Shown here piece by piece: positions 6,715-14,591 of a DNA stretch of 37,860 nucleotides. The notes beneath the pieces were generated by a model. That model saw only the letters and a program-made list of their open reading frames with translations, searched no databases and was not told the origin of the DNA. How positions within the stretch are numbered: position 1 is the first letter of the stretch; each line of letters begins with the position of its first letter. The translations under genes were made by a program, and so were the position numbers. The stretch comes from a gamma proteobacterium endosymbiont of Lamellibrachia anaximandri (GTDB taxonomy: Bacteria > Pseudomonadota > Gammaproteobacteria > Chromatiales > Chromatiaceae): positions 1-37,860 of the forward strand of contig JAESPE010000029.1 of the NCBI GenBank assembly GCA_016756835.1. Reading direction: 5' to 3'.

Positions 6715-9165
6715 ATGAAGAGATCGATAAAATGGCGTTGGCTGGCGATGCTTGCGCCGTTAGCCATGCTGGCGATGTCCAGCGTGGAGGCGGCGGTAAA
6801 CGTACGCGTACAGCCAAGTGGTGATAATGTAACGACAGCCTATGCGTTGGCAGGTGAGCAGCGTGTGCTCTTCGGCAAGGTAGAAGGCGCGGCGGCCTAT
6901 GAGTGCCGCTGGCAGTTCAGTGACGGCACCCCCGCCACTCCCTGGGCTGCTCCGGGCGCTACCCGCTTTATCAATACAACCCACACCTATACTTCTGCAA
7001 CACCTCACTGGGCGCGGCTTACCTGCCGGGATCCCGGTAACATTGCAGACACCGACTCCGAAACCATCAACATGCTGGTCATAGGTGCAGATAATCTGAA
7101 CCGCCAGAAGAATGATGCGATCGATGACGGTCTGCGCTATTCCTATAATCGCATTGTGACCAACCCTGCCAGCAGTGTTTACGGCTGCTTCTATGGCAGT
7201 GGCCAGTATGGTGCGTCCACCGGAATGGCGCTGCTTGCCTTCGAGAACCACGGCCATAACCTCGACTCCAACGACGAGGATATCTACAAGGCAGTGGTCG
7301 AAGAGGGTCTGGCCTGTATCCTGCGGAACTATCCGGCGCACGTCAACATGACCAACCAGGCCTGCGTAGGCGATCCTGAGTTGGGTGATACGGATGCCGA
7401 CAACGACAACAAGGGGCTTCGCTTCCAGTCCACCAACCAGTACTACACCCCCTTTATGATGATGGCTATCGTCAATGCGGGCAGTCTGGCGACTGGGCAA
7501 TCCCATGTGGTTACCTACGGCAATGCTGCAGTCAACGGCATGTCGCTCTATGACATCGCTGTCGATACCAAGGACTATCTGGTCTGGTCGCAGGGCGATT
7601 CCAACAGCTGTCTCCGCAACGGTTGGCGTTATTGGGAACACTCCGCTGGTCCGGATAACTCCGTCAACCAGTGGCCTGCACTGGCGCTGGCTGAGGCTGC
7701 TGCCCGTTGGCAAATCGATGCCAATCCGGTTGCCAAGACCCAGCAGTTGGGCTGGCTAAACTATTCGCAGCACTCATCGGGTGGTTTCTGCTACACCTAC
7801 TGCGGTGGTCCCAACTATGCTCGTACCGCTGCAGGCGTGATCTCTCACCAGTGGGTGGGTACACCCGTCACGGATGCGCGAGTCCAGAATGCTTTCAACT
7901 ATCTCGAAAGTCAGTTCTGGAGCAGCGACAACAGGCCCAATTTCTACTCCATGTATGGCTTCTACAAGGCAATGAAGCTCTATGGTATTCCGGATAACAA
8001 CTTTCGGGGTATCGACTGGGAGCAGGCATACACCGATTGGCTGGTCAACAGCCGTCAGTTCTATGCTGGTGTGAACGGCAGCTATTTCCGTGGTCAGACC
8101 AACTGGTGGAATCAGGACTTCGACACCTATGTCGCCCTGGCAATCCTGGCGCCTGAAGTGGCCAGTCTGCCACCGGTTGCACAGGCTGGTCCTGACCAGT
8201 CCGTACTGCCTGGTACTGTTGTGAACTTTGATGGTTCCGCTTCGGTGCACACTGATCCGACCAAGGCACTGTTTGTCTACAGATGGGACTTCGATGCCAC
8301 CGACGGTCTCTGGTGGGAAGCAGGACCTTTCCCCGCAGCGGGTGAAGGTGCGGTTGGCGTAACTGCCAGCAATGTCTATCCCGACACAAGCTCAGCTGAA
8401 GACTACACGGTGACCCTGCAGGTGACGGACAATGGTGGTACCCCCGCCAATCCCGATCCGGCCATGACCGACAGCGACACGCTGAATGTTCATGTGGAGA
8501 CATTCCAGGTACCACCGGTTCCGGTAACCAACGGTCCTTGGGCTACGATTCCTGGTACACCGGTAATCTTTGACGGCTCGGCATCTTTCGATCCGAACCC
8601 TGGTGATACCATCACGTCATACGAGTGGGATCTGAACGGTAATGCTGTCTTCAATGAAGTGCCTGACGACGGTACCCCCGTAACAGCGGGTGACTGGTCC
8701 GTAGTGACCAAGACCTTCCCGGTACCAACCTCTGGTGTGGCTACATTGAGGGTAACCGATAACCACGGCGCCTCTGCTGCCTCCGATGCCGAGTTCATTG
8801 CGATCGGTTTGGCCTATGTGACCAACTATGAGAACTGTTGGGTTACCCGCACGGGTCGTTACACCTACCTCTACGGCATGATCATCACGGTTGAGAATAT
8901 CGGTGACGCAGAAATCCAGAACCTGGAGATGACGCTGACCGGTGTGCCTGACAACCGCACGATCGCTGCCGGTACGTCGCTCTTAGGTACCCTGGCTCCT
9001 GCCGCGCAAGCAGCGACTGCCTGTGATCCCGGTGCCAAGACCGCCGATATTCAGACTATCCTCAACCGTAGGGTTCCCTTCGGTGGAATCTGGGAATGGA
9101 AGGCTGAGTTCGACTCAGACGGCACTCACTATGTAATTCCAAACCTGCCGCCTCTGGCGCCGTAA
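6715..9165 (+). CDS. secreted alpha/alpha-toroid and PKD-repeat protein
   Basis: An 816-residue exported protein. The ATG is preceded by GGAGGGG at good spacing. A signal peptide spans residues 1-27 (hydrophobic core LAMLAPLAMLAMSSVEAA). Residues about 28-120 form an Ig/PKD-like beta domain with two Cys. Residues about 130-490 are helical, rich in Trp and Tyr, with repeated GW/GxY turns and Cys motifs (YGCFYGSGQYG, CYTYCGG), resembling a prenyltransferase/squalene-cyclase-type toroid without obvious catalytic Asp boxes. Two PKD domains follow (about 492-600 and 605-700, with FDGSAS and DNGG/DNHG motifs), then a C-terminal beta domain. It has no PEP-CTERM tail or lipobox, so it is probably released or held in the outer envelope. 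It follows the PEP-CTERM gene by 158 nt and precedes a terminator, so both may belong to one response. The exact function is unknown. Confidence 0.85.
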   Translation: MKRSIKWRWLAMLAPLAMLAMSSVEAAVNVRVQPSGDNVTTAYALAGEQRVLFGKVEGAAAYECRWQFSDGTPATPWAAPGATRFINTTHTYTSATPHWARLTCRDPGNIADTDSETINMLVIGADNLNRQKNDAIDDGLRYSYNRIVTNPASSVYGCFYGSGQYGASTGMALLAFENHGHNLDSNDEDIYKAVVEEGLACILRNYPAHVNMTNQACVGDPELGDTDADNDNKGLRFQSTNQYYTPFMMMAIVNAGSLATGQSHVVTYGNAAVNGMSLYDIAVDTKDYLVWSQGDSNSCLRNGWRYWEHSAGPDNSVNQWPALALAEAAARWQIDANPVAKTQQLGWLNYSQHSSGGFCYTYCGGPNYARTAAGVISHQWVGTPVTDARVQNAFNYLESQFWSSDNRPNFYSMYGFYKAMKLYGIPDNNFRGIDWEQAYTDWLVNSRQFYAGVNGSYFRGQTNWWNQDFDTYVALAILAPEVASLPPVAQAGPDQSVLPGTVVNFDGSASVHTDPTKALFVYRWDFDATDGLWWEAGPFPAAGEGAVGVTASNVYPDTSSAEDYTVTLQVTDNGGTPANPDPAMTDSDTLNVHVETFQVPPVPVTNGPWATIPGTPVIFDGSASFDPNPGDTITSYEWDLNGNAVFNEVPDDGTPVTAGDWSVVTKTFPVPTSGVATLRVTDNHGASAASDAEFIAIGLAYVTNYENCWVTRTGRYTYLYGMIITVENIGDAEIQNLEMTLTGVPDNRTIAAGTSLLGTLAPAAQAATACDPGAKTADIQTILNRRVPFGGIWEWKAEFDSDGTHYVIPNLPPLAP

Positions 9166-9214
9166 GTCTGGATGAACAGGGGCCAGGGAGGCCCTTCAAG
9201 TGAGAAACTACAAA

Positions 9215-9246
9215 CCTGCCCCGGCTGGAGCCGGGGCGGGTTTTTT
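9215..9246 (+). terminator. intrinsic terminator after PKD protein gene
   Basis: CCTGCCCCGGCT (9215-9226) pairs with AGCCGGGGCGGG (9229-9240) over 12 positions, one of them G-U, with a 2-nt loop, followed directly by TTTTTT (9241-9246). It starts 50 nt after the PKD gene stop and closes the module. Confidence 0.93.
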
Positions 9247-9284
9247 ATTGGCAATGCGGGGGAGATAGGCGCATTATTCTTCTT

Positions 9285-9872
9285 GTGAAGATGCAAAATA
9301 TCATAACAATTGGGGCTGCGTTTGTGGCCGTACTGATGCTCCTTGATCTCTTCTCAGAGAATGAGGAATCTACTGACGGTCTGGAGGGTATTCAGCCGGT
9401 GCAGTTACAGGAAGATAACACGCCGGGATCTGCCCCCTTCCCAGTTGCAGATGAGCGTCAGGTCATCGAGATGTCGCCACTGGAGGCGGAGTCGCCAGCC
9501 CCGGTGGAGAAACCCGATGTTACAGACCAGGAAGAGACATCTCAGCAGGTAATTGACCAGGCAACTGAGCAGGTCAAGGGTAGCGAGTCAAAAGCTGTCT
9601 CTTTCGAGGATTACCTGGGCAAGGTGCAGGCTGATGCCGAGATCAAAGAGATTGCCGAAGAAGCTATTCAACGCTACAAAGTTGAGATATCTGAGTTGAC
9701 AGACCGTTTTTTGCAAAGTGGCGGTTATTACAATGCTGATGGCGAATTGGTCTACCCGGAAGGTCTGCCTGAAGAAACGCTTCATAAGCTGGAACTCATC
9801 CAGCAGGAGATGTTCAATATCCGTGAGTCGATGAAAGTTCGACAGGAACACCTACGCGGAATTAAATATTAG
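9285..9872 (+). CDS. membrane-anchored acidic protein, unknown
   Basis: A 195-residue protein I do not recognise. The frame opens with GTG at 9285, and an ATG two codons later (9291) is equally plausible; neither has a strong ribosome site. Residues 4-22 form one hydrophobic helix (NIITIGAAFVAVLMLLDLF), an N-terminal anchor with most of the protein probably periplasmic. Residues 25-100 are acidic, low-complexity and rich in Glu, Pro, Gln and Val. Residues 105-195 are charged and probably helical or coiled-coil (AEIKEIAEEAIQRYKVEISELTDRFL). It stands alone between the terminator at 9246 and a convergent gene. A role in an envelope complex is only a guess from its topology. Confidence 0.65.
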   Translation: MKMQNIITIGAAFVAVLMLLDLFSENEESTDGLEGIQPVQLQEDNTPGSAPFPVADERQVIEMSPLEAESPAPVEKPDVTDQEETSQQVIDQATEQVKGSESKAVSFEDYLGKVQADAEIKEIAEEAIQRYKVEISELTDRFLQSGGYYNADGELVYPEGLPEETLHKLELIQQEMFNIRESMKVRQEHLRGIKY

Positions 9873-9904
9873 CAGGCATTCAATCTGTTTGCCGGGATCT
9901 GTTT

Positions 9905-10540
9905 CTACTCCCTGTAGGGTGCGCTGTGCGCACCATTGCGGCTATCGTCGCTCCGTTTCCGATAGCGTCGCCAAACAAGCCAGGTTATTACCGGCAAACC
10001 CAATGGAATCAACAGGCCGGGCCCGAGAAATGAATCCGGCAGAAGGGTGGCGCCGTTACCTGCCAGAACCAGAGAGATCACTCCGTTTGCGATGAGCGTG
10101 ACCAGAAAAAAGTGCCGCAGTGACATGCCTCCGGCACCGGCGGCGAAGGCGACCGCTTCTGCCAGCACCGGTACCGGTCGGCTGATGGCGAGTATGACCA
10201 GCGTTGGTGCCTCGGGCAACTCTCTGTCGGGTCTGGAAAACAGCATGCGCCCGGCCAGCCAGCCGAACATATTTCCCAGCATCAGTCCAAGCCAGCACCA
10301 GAGCCAACCGGGGACAATACCGAGGCGGGCGCCGAGCATGGTGCCTACGATGCTCGAAGGAATCGGCAGCAGGATATCACTGGCCAGCAGGCCTGCCCCG
10401 GTCAACCCGAAGTAGAACGCGTTGTCATCGGTGGCGGAGAGCCACTGCTCCCCTGGAAGTTCCCCGATCACCACGAAGGGGATGATGGGAATCAGCAGTG
10501 CCAGAGTGATGACAAGGATCTGTTGTTTATGAAGTCGCAT
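9905..10540 (-). CDS. DedA/VTT-type membrane protein
   Basis: A 211-residue integral membrane protein resembling the VTT/DedA (SNARE-associated Golgi) family. There are hydrophobic segments at about 8-27, 42-66, 72-96, 128-160 and 172-190. The re-entrant-loop features of the family are present: a Gly/Pro-rich turn (LPIPSSIVGTMLGARLG) and later SRPVPVLAEAVAFAAGAGGM, with the Arg-Pro pair seen in DedA proteins. Family members act as phospholipid or undecaprenyl-phosphate translocases; that activity here is inferred. Its last ten or so codons are encoded by a TGTAGG-type palindrome (9913-9934) that appears elsewhere in the window at gene ends, so the native C-terminus may have been replaced by a repeat. 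It is divergent from the methyltransferase gene at 10638. Confidence 0.75.
   Translation of the reverse strand: MRLHKQQILVITLALLIPIIPFVVIGELPGEQWLSATDDNAFYFGLTGAGLLASDILLPIPSSIVGTMLGARLGIVPGWLWCWLGLMLGNMFGWLAGRMLFSRPDRELPEAPTLVILAISRPVPVLAEAVAFAAGAGGMSLRHFFLVTLIANGVISLVLAGNGATLLPDSFLGPGLLIPLGLPVITWLVWRRYRKRSDDSRNGAHSAPYRE
9913..9934. repeat. TGTAGG-headed palindrome (REP-like)
   Basis: TGTAGG (9913-9918) leads into a perfect hairpin GGTGCGC-TGT-GCGCACC (9918-9934). It lies inside the 3' end of the DedA/VTT gene. The same TGTAGG head precedes palindromes at 22056 (complement) and 37713, which suggests a dispersed family. Confidence 0.6.
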
Positions 10541-10637
10541 GGATTTGTGAATGGCTGAAAATTACTTCAGTCTAGCGGATTGGGTTAGAATCTGACAGAT
10601 GGAAAAATCCTGTAAACAGCATTACAAGGGGAATGGA

Positions 10638-11657
10638 GTGAGCCAGTCCAAAAATAACATGCAGGGTTTGAGCCCCGCACCGTTGATGCAGTTGTCGACC
10701 GCCTATTGGGATTCACAGACTCTGCTTACCGCCAATAGAATGGGGCTGTTCGATCTACTCTCGGATGGTGCGAAAACGCTGGAGGAGATTACCACCGCGC
10801 TGGGTACTCAGCTGAGACCGACGCGGCTGTTCCTCAAAGCCTGCGTCGGACTGGATCTCGTTGATGAGCGGGAAAACAACTTTACCAATACGCCCTTGAG
10901 TCAAACCTTCCTTGCCTCTGGAAGTCCTGCCTATCTGGGAAATGCACTCCGTTACAGCGATAATCTCTACACTACCTGGGGTAACCTGGAACAGGCGTTG
11001 AAAGAGGACAGGCCGCCAATGCCCCCTGAGACCTATACCGGTAATGACAAGGCGCAGACCCGTGACTTTGTCTACGGCATGCATGATCGGGCGTTGGGTA
11101 TCGGGCAGGTTATGGTCGAATTGGTCGATCTCTCCGGGAGAACCCGCATGATCGATGTGGGCGGTGGACCGGGTACCTATTCGGCGCTGTTTGCGAAAAA
11201 AAATCCGGCGCTGCACTCCCGCGTATTGGACTTGCCTGAAGTGGTGACGATAGCGGTCGAGATCGTTGAATCCATGGGAATGTCTGAGCGAGTCAAAATC
11301 GAGCCGCTGGATTACATGCAGGATGCTTTTCCAGTGGGTAACGATGTTGTGTTGATCTCTGGTGTTTTTCATCGTGAGAGCGAACAGACCTGCCGTGGCT
11401 TCATCCAGAGGGCCTTTGATGCCCTTGAGCCGGGCGGCATGCTGGTAGTGAACGATGTGTTTACCGATGCAGGCGGGAACAGTCCCCTGTTTGCCACTCT
11501 GTTCGGCCTCAACATGCTGCTGACAGCAGAGGACGGTGGTGTGCATGCGGATGCCGATGTGGCGGATTGGATGAAGCAGCAGGGTTTTACTAGTATAGAG
11601 AAGAGTCCCTTTCCACCACCAATGCCTCATCGGATCGTAACGGGAATCAAACCATGA
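10638..11657 (+). CDS. SAM-dependent O-methyltransferase
   Basis: A class I methyltransferase of the hydroxyindole/caffeate O-methyltransferase type (Methyltransf_2). I prefer the GTG at 10638 (339 residues) because AAGGGG lies six bases upstream; an ATG at 10599 would give 352. The N-terminal winged-helix dimerisation domain (about 10-95: AYWDSQTLLTANRMGLFDLL, then TTALGTQLRPTRLFLKACVGLDLV) precedes the Rossmann domain. SAM motif I is IDVGGGPGTYS, followed by the acidic VLDLPEVV. Later motifs are ISGVFHRE and FDALEPGGMLVVNDV. The usual catalytic His may be the one in VFHRE. The substrate is probably an aromatic hydroxyl or small metabolite. The stop overlaps the next gene's first possible start. 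It sits 10 kb from the aryl-polyene-like operon, so a link (ring O-methylation) is possible but unproven. Confidence 0.82.
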   Translation: MSQSKNNMQGLSPAPLMQLSTAYWDSQTLLTANRMGLFDLLSDGAKTLEEITTALGTQLRPTRLFLKACVGLDLVDERENNFTNTPLSQTFLASGSPAYLGNALRYSDNLYTTWGNLEQALKEDRPPMPPETYTGNDKAQTRDFVYGMHDRALGIGQVMVELVDLSGRTRMIDVGGGPGTYSALFAKKNPALHSRVLDLPEVVTIAVEIVESMGMSERVKIEPLDYMQDAFPVGNDVVLISGVFHRESEQTCRGFIQRAFDALEPGGMLVVNDVFTDAGGNSPLFATLFGLNMLLTAEDGGVHADADVADWMKQQGFTSIEKSPFPPPMPHRIVTGIKP

Positions 11658-11668
11658 AGGGAGAGAAT

Positions 11669-12439
11669 ATGTCTGGGAGTCAAATCATAATCACGGCAAT
11701 AGCCTGTATTGCGCTTAGCCTGTTTGCCTTTACCGGCACGGTTTTGGCGGAAGTCAAAACGCCTGATGCGGGGCAGGCCGTGATGCCGCCTCAAATCGGT
11801 GAAATGGATGACGGTTTGATGAAAGAGAAACCCCGGGTCGAGGATCTGGGGGGGGGCAAGTACCGTATCGGCAATATTCAGTTGGACAAGAAAGCGGGGC
11901 GTTTCAGTCTGTCAGGTAACATGCTCTATTATGAAGAGGGTGGACCGATAGAATATATGGCAGTGATGAAGGGCGGCTTCAAATCCTATGAGAGTGTGCT
12001 TGAAATGGATGCCAATGCCTTTGAGTTTAATCTGGCATGTATTCTGATTGGCCTGGATGCCAAAGGTGTCCGACTACCTGAATATCACTTCGATACCAAA
12101 CCGGTAGAGGGTGACGCTGTGGATATTCGCGTCAGTTGGGAAGAGAAGGGTAAGCGGGTCGAGGTCGACCTGCTCGATCTCGTCAAGTTGCGTGGTGCAG
12201 CGCCCAGGGACAATAAAAAGCAGGTATGGAGCTACACTGGTTCCACTTTCATCGAAGGAGACCGCTATTTTGCTCAGATGAACGGTACGCTGATTGGTGT
12301 GGTCCATGATCCCGCAAGTATTATCGAGCACCGCTTGGGTCTTGGATTGGAGCAGTGGGGTTTCGTCTTCATCGACGCTGAGCGTGCGCCGCCCATCGGG
12401 ACGAAACTCGAACTGACGGTGCAACGAATCAATCAATAA
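11669..12439 (+). CDS. YdjY-domain secreted protein
   Basis: About 256 residues from the ATG at 11669, chosen for the GGGAGAG just upstream; an ATG at 11654 overlapping the methyltransferase stop (ATGA) is also possible. An N-terminal hydrophobic segment (IIITAIACIALSLFAFTGTVLA) is a signal peptide. The remainder matches the YdjY-like domain: the family phrases NMLYYEEGGPIEYMAVMKGGFKSYESVL and LACILIGLDA are present. The molecular function of YdjY proteins is not established; the E. coli protein is associated with an electron-transfer-like operon. A run of nine G (11848-11856, encoding LGGG) lies in the coding region. It is coupled to the upstream methyltransferase. Confidence 0.75.
   Translation: MSGSQIIITAIACIALSLFAFTGTVLAEVKTPDAGQAVMPPQIGEMDDGLMKEKPRVEDLGGGKYRIGNIQLDKKAGRFSLSGNMLYYEEGGPIEYMAVMKGGFKSYESVLEMDANAFEFNLACILIGLDAKGVRLPEYHFDTKPVEGDAVDIRVSWEEKGKRVEVDLLDLVKLRGAAPRDNKKQVWSYTGSTFIEGDRYFAQMNGTLIGVVHDPASIIEHRLGLGLEQWGFVFIDAERAPPIGTKLELTVQRINQ
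11848..11856. repeat. G9 homopolymer in the YdjY-domain gene
   Basis: Nine consecutive G in frame (codons CTG GGG GGG GGC). Runs of this length are slip-prone in replication and sequencing. A gain or loss of one base would truncate the protein after about 60 residues. Confidence 0.7.
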
Positions 12440-12490
12440 GCATCTGGCTCATTGCGGCATGAAATACCCCGATGACAAAGGAGACATAGC

Positions 12491-12874
12491 GTGAACCCTG
12501 AAAAAGTCCTTTTCGGTTTCTTCATTGTTTTGGCCTTGACCCTCAACTTTGGTTTTTTTGTCGGCGAACTGGATAATCCGGATCACCATCATGTGTACGA
12601 GCTGTTTGCGGTGATCGTTGTTAACCTGGTTGCCACGGTGCTGAAATTCGGTGACCGGACGCAGATGGGGGCAGTGCTGCTTGCCACCAGCCTGGTGGCG
12701 CTGCTGCAGCTTTTTGCCGCCGCCCTGGTCTGGACCGTGGCGGAACAGATTACAACAACCGGACTTACGCCGGTGGTAACCGCCAGCATTGTCTCCCTTT
12801 CCGGTGGCGCCATGCTGGCCAATGTGGTCTCTGTTGTGCTGTTGGTGATCGAAACGGTCATGTTGCGACGCTGA
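12491..12874 (+). CDS. DUF6394 family membrane protein
   Basis: A 127-residue inner-membrane protein with a GTG start at 12491, supported by AAAGGAGA (12478-12485) at ideal spacing. Four hydrophobic segments are visible at about 6-24, 36-52, 60-85 and 94-122. The acidic/His-rich loop GELDNPDHHHVYE (25-37) between the first two could bind metal. The sequence resembles the DUF6394 family, whose function is unknown. Its stop is 13 nt before the potassium channel gene, which is then coupled to hemerythrin, so the three genes look like one operon. Inference: an accessory subunit or modulator of the channel. I am fairly sure of the family by memory of its sequence, but could not run a profile. Confidence 0.72.
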   Translation: MNPEKVLFGFFIVLALTLNFGFFVGELDNPDHHHVYELFAVIVVNLVATVLKFGDRTQMGAVLLATSLVALLQLFAAALVWTVAEQITTTGLTPVVTASIVSLSGGAMLANVVSVVLLVIETVMLRR

Positions 12875-12887
12875 CGGATAATCCGTC

Positions 12888-14591
12888 ATGCAAAACATCA
12901 TCTTTCTGATCTTTCGGCGCATGCGGGCGCCGTTGCTGGCCCTGATCCTTACCTATGCCATCGCAGTGCTGGGTCTGGTGCTGATCCCAGGGCAGGATGC
13001 AGATGGCAATCTCTGGCGCATGGATTTTTTTCATGCTTTCTACTTTGTCAGCTTTATGGCCAGCACCATCGGTTTTGGGGAGATTCCATTTGAGTTCACC
13101 AATGCCCAACGCCTCTGGGTCACCTTCTCCATTTTTTTTACTGTTGTGGTCTGGCTCTACTCTATTGGTACCCTGCTGACGCTGTTTCAGGATCCCACTT
13201 TTCAAAGGGCTTTGACTGAACGTCGTTTTACGGCCCAGATTCGGCGGATCCGCGATAGATTCTATTTGATCTGTGGTTATGGTGAGACCGGCAGCGCGCT
13301 GATCCAGGCGCTTACCGACCGTGATCAGCATGCTGTGGCAATCGATATACGTCAGGATCGGGTCAATCTGCTTAAACTGGAGAATCTGCGACAGTATGTG
13401 CCGGCATTGTGTGCCGATGCCCGCATGCCGATACATCTGATGGAAGCAGGTTTGAAGCATGCGCTCTGCTCCGGGGTGGTTGCCCTGACCGACTCCAACG
13501 ATGCAAATTTGAAGGTAGCCATCACCGCAAAACTGTTACACCCGGATATAAAAGTGATCTGTCGCGCAGATTCTCACGATATTGAAGCCAACATGGCCTC
13601 TTTCGGTACCGACTACATCATCGATCCTTTCGACACCTTTGCTGTTCATCTCGCCACCGCAATACAGGCGCCTTGTCTCAACCTGTTGCAGGAGTGGTTG
13701 ACGGGCCGGGAAGATAGTGAGCTCAGAGATCCTATCTACCCTCCAAGTGAAGGGTTGTGGGTAATATGCGGATATGGTCGTTTTGGCAAGGCTGTGTATG
13801 ACCAGTTGCGCAAGGAGGGGCTGGAGCTCGTTATTGTCGAGGCGGAGCCGGAGAAAACCGGACTGCCGAAAGAGCACTGCATCACGGGTCGTGGTACTGA
13901 AGCAGAGACCTTGCAGGAGGCCGATATTCAGCGCGCCGTGGGACTGATTGCCGGTACTGATCATGATGCCAACAATCTCTCGATTATCATGACGGCACGT
14001 AAGCTCAACCCGGATCTGTTCGTGATTATGCGGCAGAACCGGCAGGACAACGACGCAATCATCGAAGCGCTGCATGCCGATATGGTGATGCATCCCAGTG
14101 CCATTGTGGCGAACCGCATCCGTGTATTACTTGGAACCCCAATGCTGCATGAGTTTCTGCAGCTTGTACTGTATCAGGATGATAGGTGGGCCTGCGAACT
14201 GGTGAGCCGTATCCTGGCGCTGGTGACCTCTCATGCGCCGGACATATGGGAAGTGGCGTTTTCTGAGGAGACCTCCCACGCCGTCTGCCAGTCAGTCCTG
14301 GAGGGGAAGGCGGTAAGTCTTCGGGATGTGGTGACGGATCCTCGGAATCGCTCAAAATTGCTTCAGTGTATCCCTTTGATGATGTTGAGAAATAATGAAC
14401 GAGTGCTGCTCCCGGAAATGGAAGAAATACTGCATCGGGATGATCGGGTTCTGTTTTGCGGATCACACTCTGCCGGGAATCGGATGGAGTGGACCCTGCA
14501 AAACGAACACGCATTGAGCTATATACTGACAGGAGAGGCCCGTCCTCAGGGGCTGTTGTGGCGCTGGTTGAAAAGAAGGGAGAGGGCATGA
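12888..14591 (+). CDS. potassium channel with two RCK/TrkA-N domains
   Basis: A 567-residue ion channel. Two N-terminal membrane helices (about 13-33 and 76-100) flank a pore loop with selectivity filter TIGFGE (60-65), a variant of the classical TVGYG. Two TrkA-N/RCK nucleotide-binding modules follow: the first Rossmann loop GYGETG at 130-135, the second GYGRFG at 295-300, each with later acidic and Asp-rich ligand segments. The C-terminal part (about 430-550) is TrkA-C-like. Having both RCK domains in one chain, as in BK/GsuK-like channels, implies tetramers carrying an eight-RCK gating ring. Likely role: K+ conductance gated by nucleotide, Ca2+ or redox cofactor. Its stop overlaps the hemerythrin start (ATGA). 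The family is certain; ion specificity is inferred from the filter. Confidence 0.9.
   Translation: MQNIIFLIFRRMRAPLLALILTYAIAVLGLVLIPGQDADGNLWRMDFFHAFYFVSFMASTIGFGEIPFEFTNAQRLWVTFSIFFTVVVWLYSIGTLLTLFQDPTFQRALTERRFTAQIRRIRDRFYLICGYGETGSALIQALTDRDQHAVAIDIRQDRVNLLKLENLRQYVPALCADARMPIHLMEAGLKHALCSGVVALTDSNDANLKVAITAKLLHPDIKVICRADSHDIEANMASFGTDYIIDPFDTFAVHLATAIQAPCLNLLQEWLTGREDSELRDPIYPPSEGLWVICGYGRFGKAVYDQLRKEGLELVIVEAEPEKTGLPKEHCITGRGTEAETLQEADIQRAVGLIAGTDHDANNLSIIMTARKLNPDLFVIMRQNRQDNDAIIEALHADMVMHPSAIVANRIRVLLGTPMLHEFLQLVLYQDDRWACELVSRILALVTSHAPDIWEVAFSEETSHAVCQSVLEGKAVSLRDVVTDPRNRSKLLQCIPLMMLRNNERVLLPEMEEILHRDDRVLFCGSHSAGNRMEWTLQNEHALSYILTGEARPQGLLWRWLKRRERA

Noticed and set aside
6760..7713. 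A 317-codon minus-strand frame inside the toroid/PKD gene
   Set aside because: Opposes a gene with signal peptide, PKD motifs and a downstream terminator; low-complexity translation with no family resemblance.
9918..9934. Intrinsic terminator at the convergent gene ends
   Set aside because: A perfect hairpin but no T-tract on either side, and it lies inside the coding sequence of the DedA/VTT-like gene; better read as a repeat.
14456..14587. N-terminal extension of hemerythrin overlapping the channel gene
   Set aside because: The ATG at 14588 overlaps the channel stop by 4 nt and begins directly with the hemerythrin domain.
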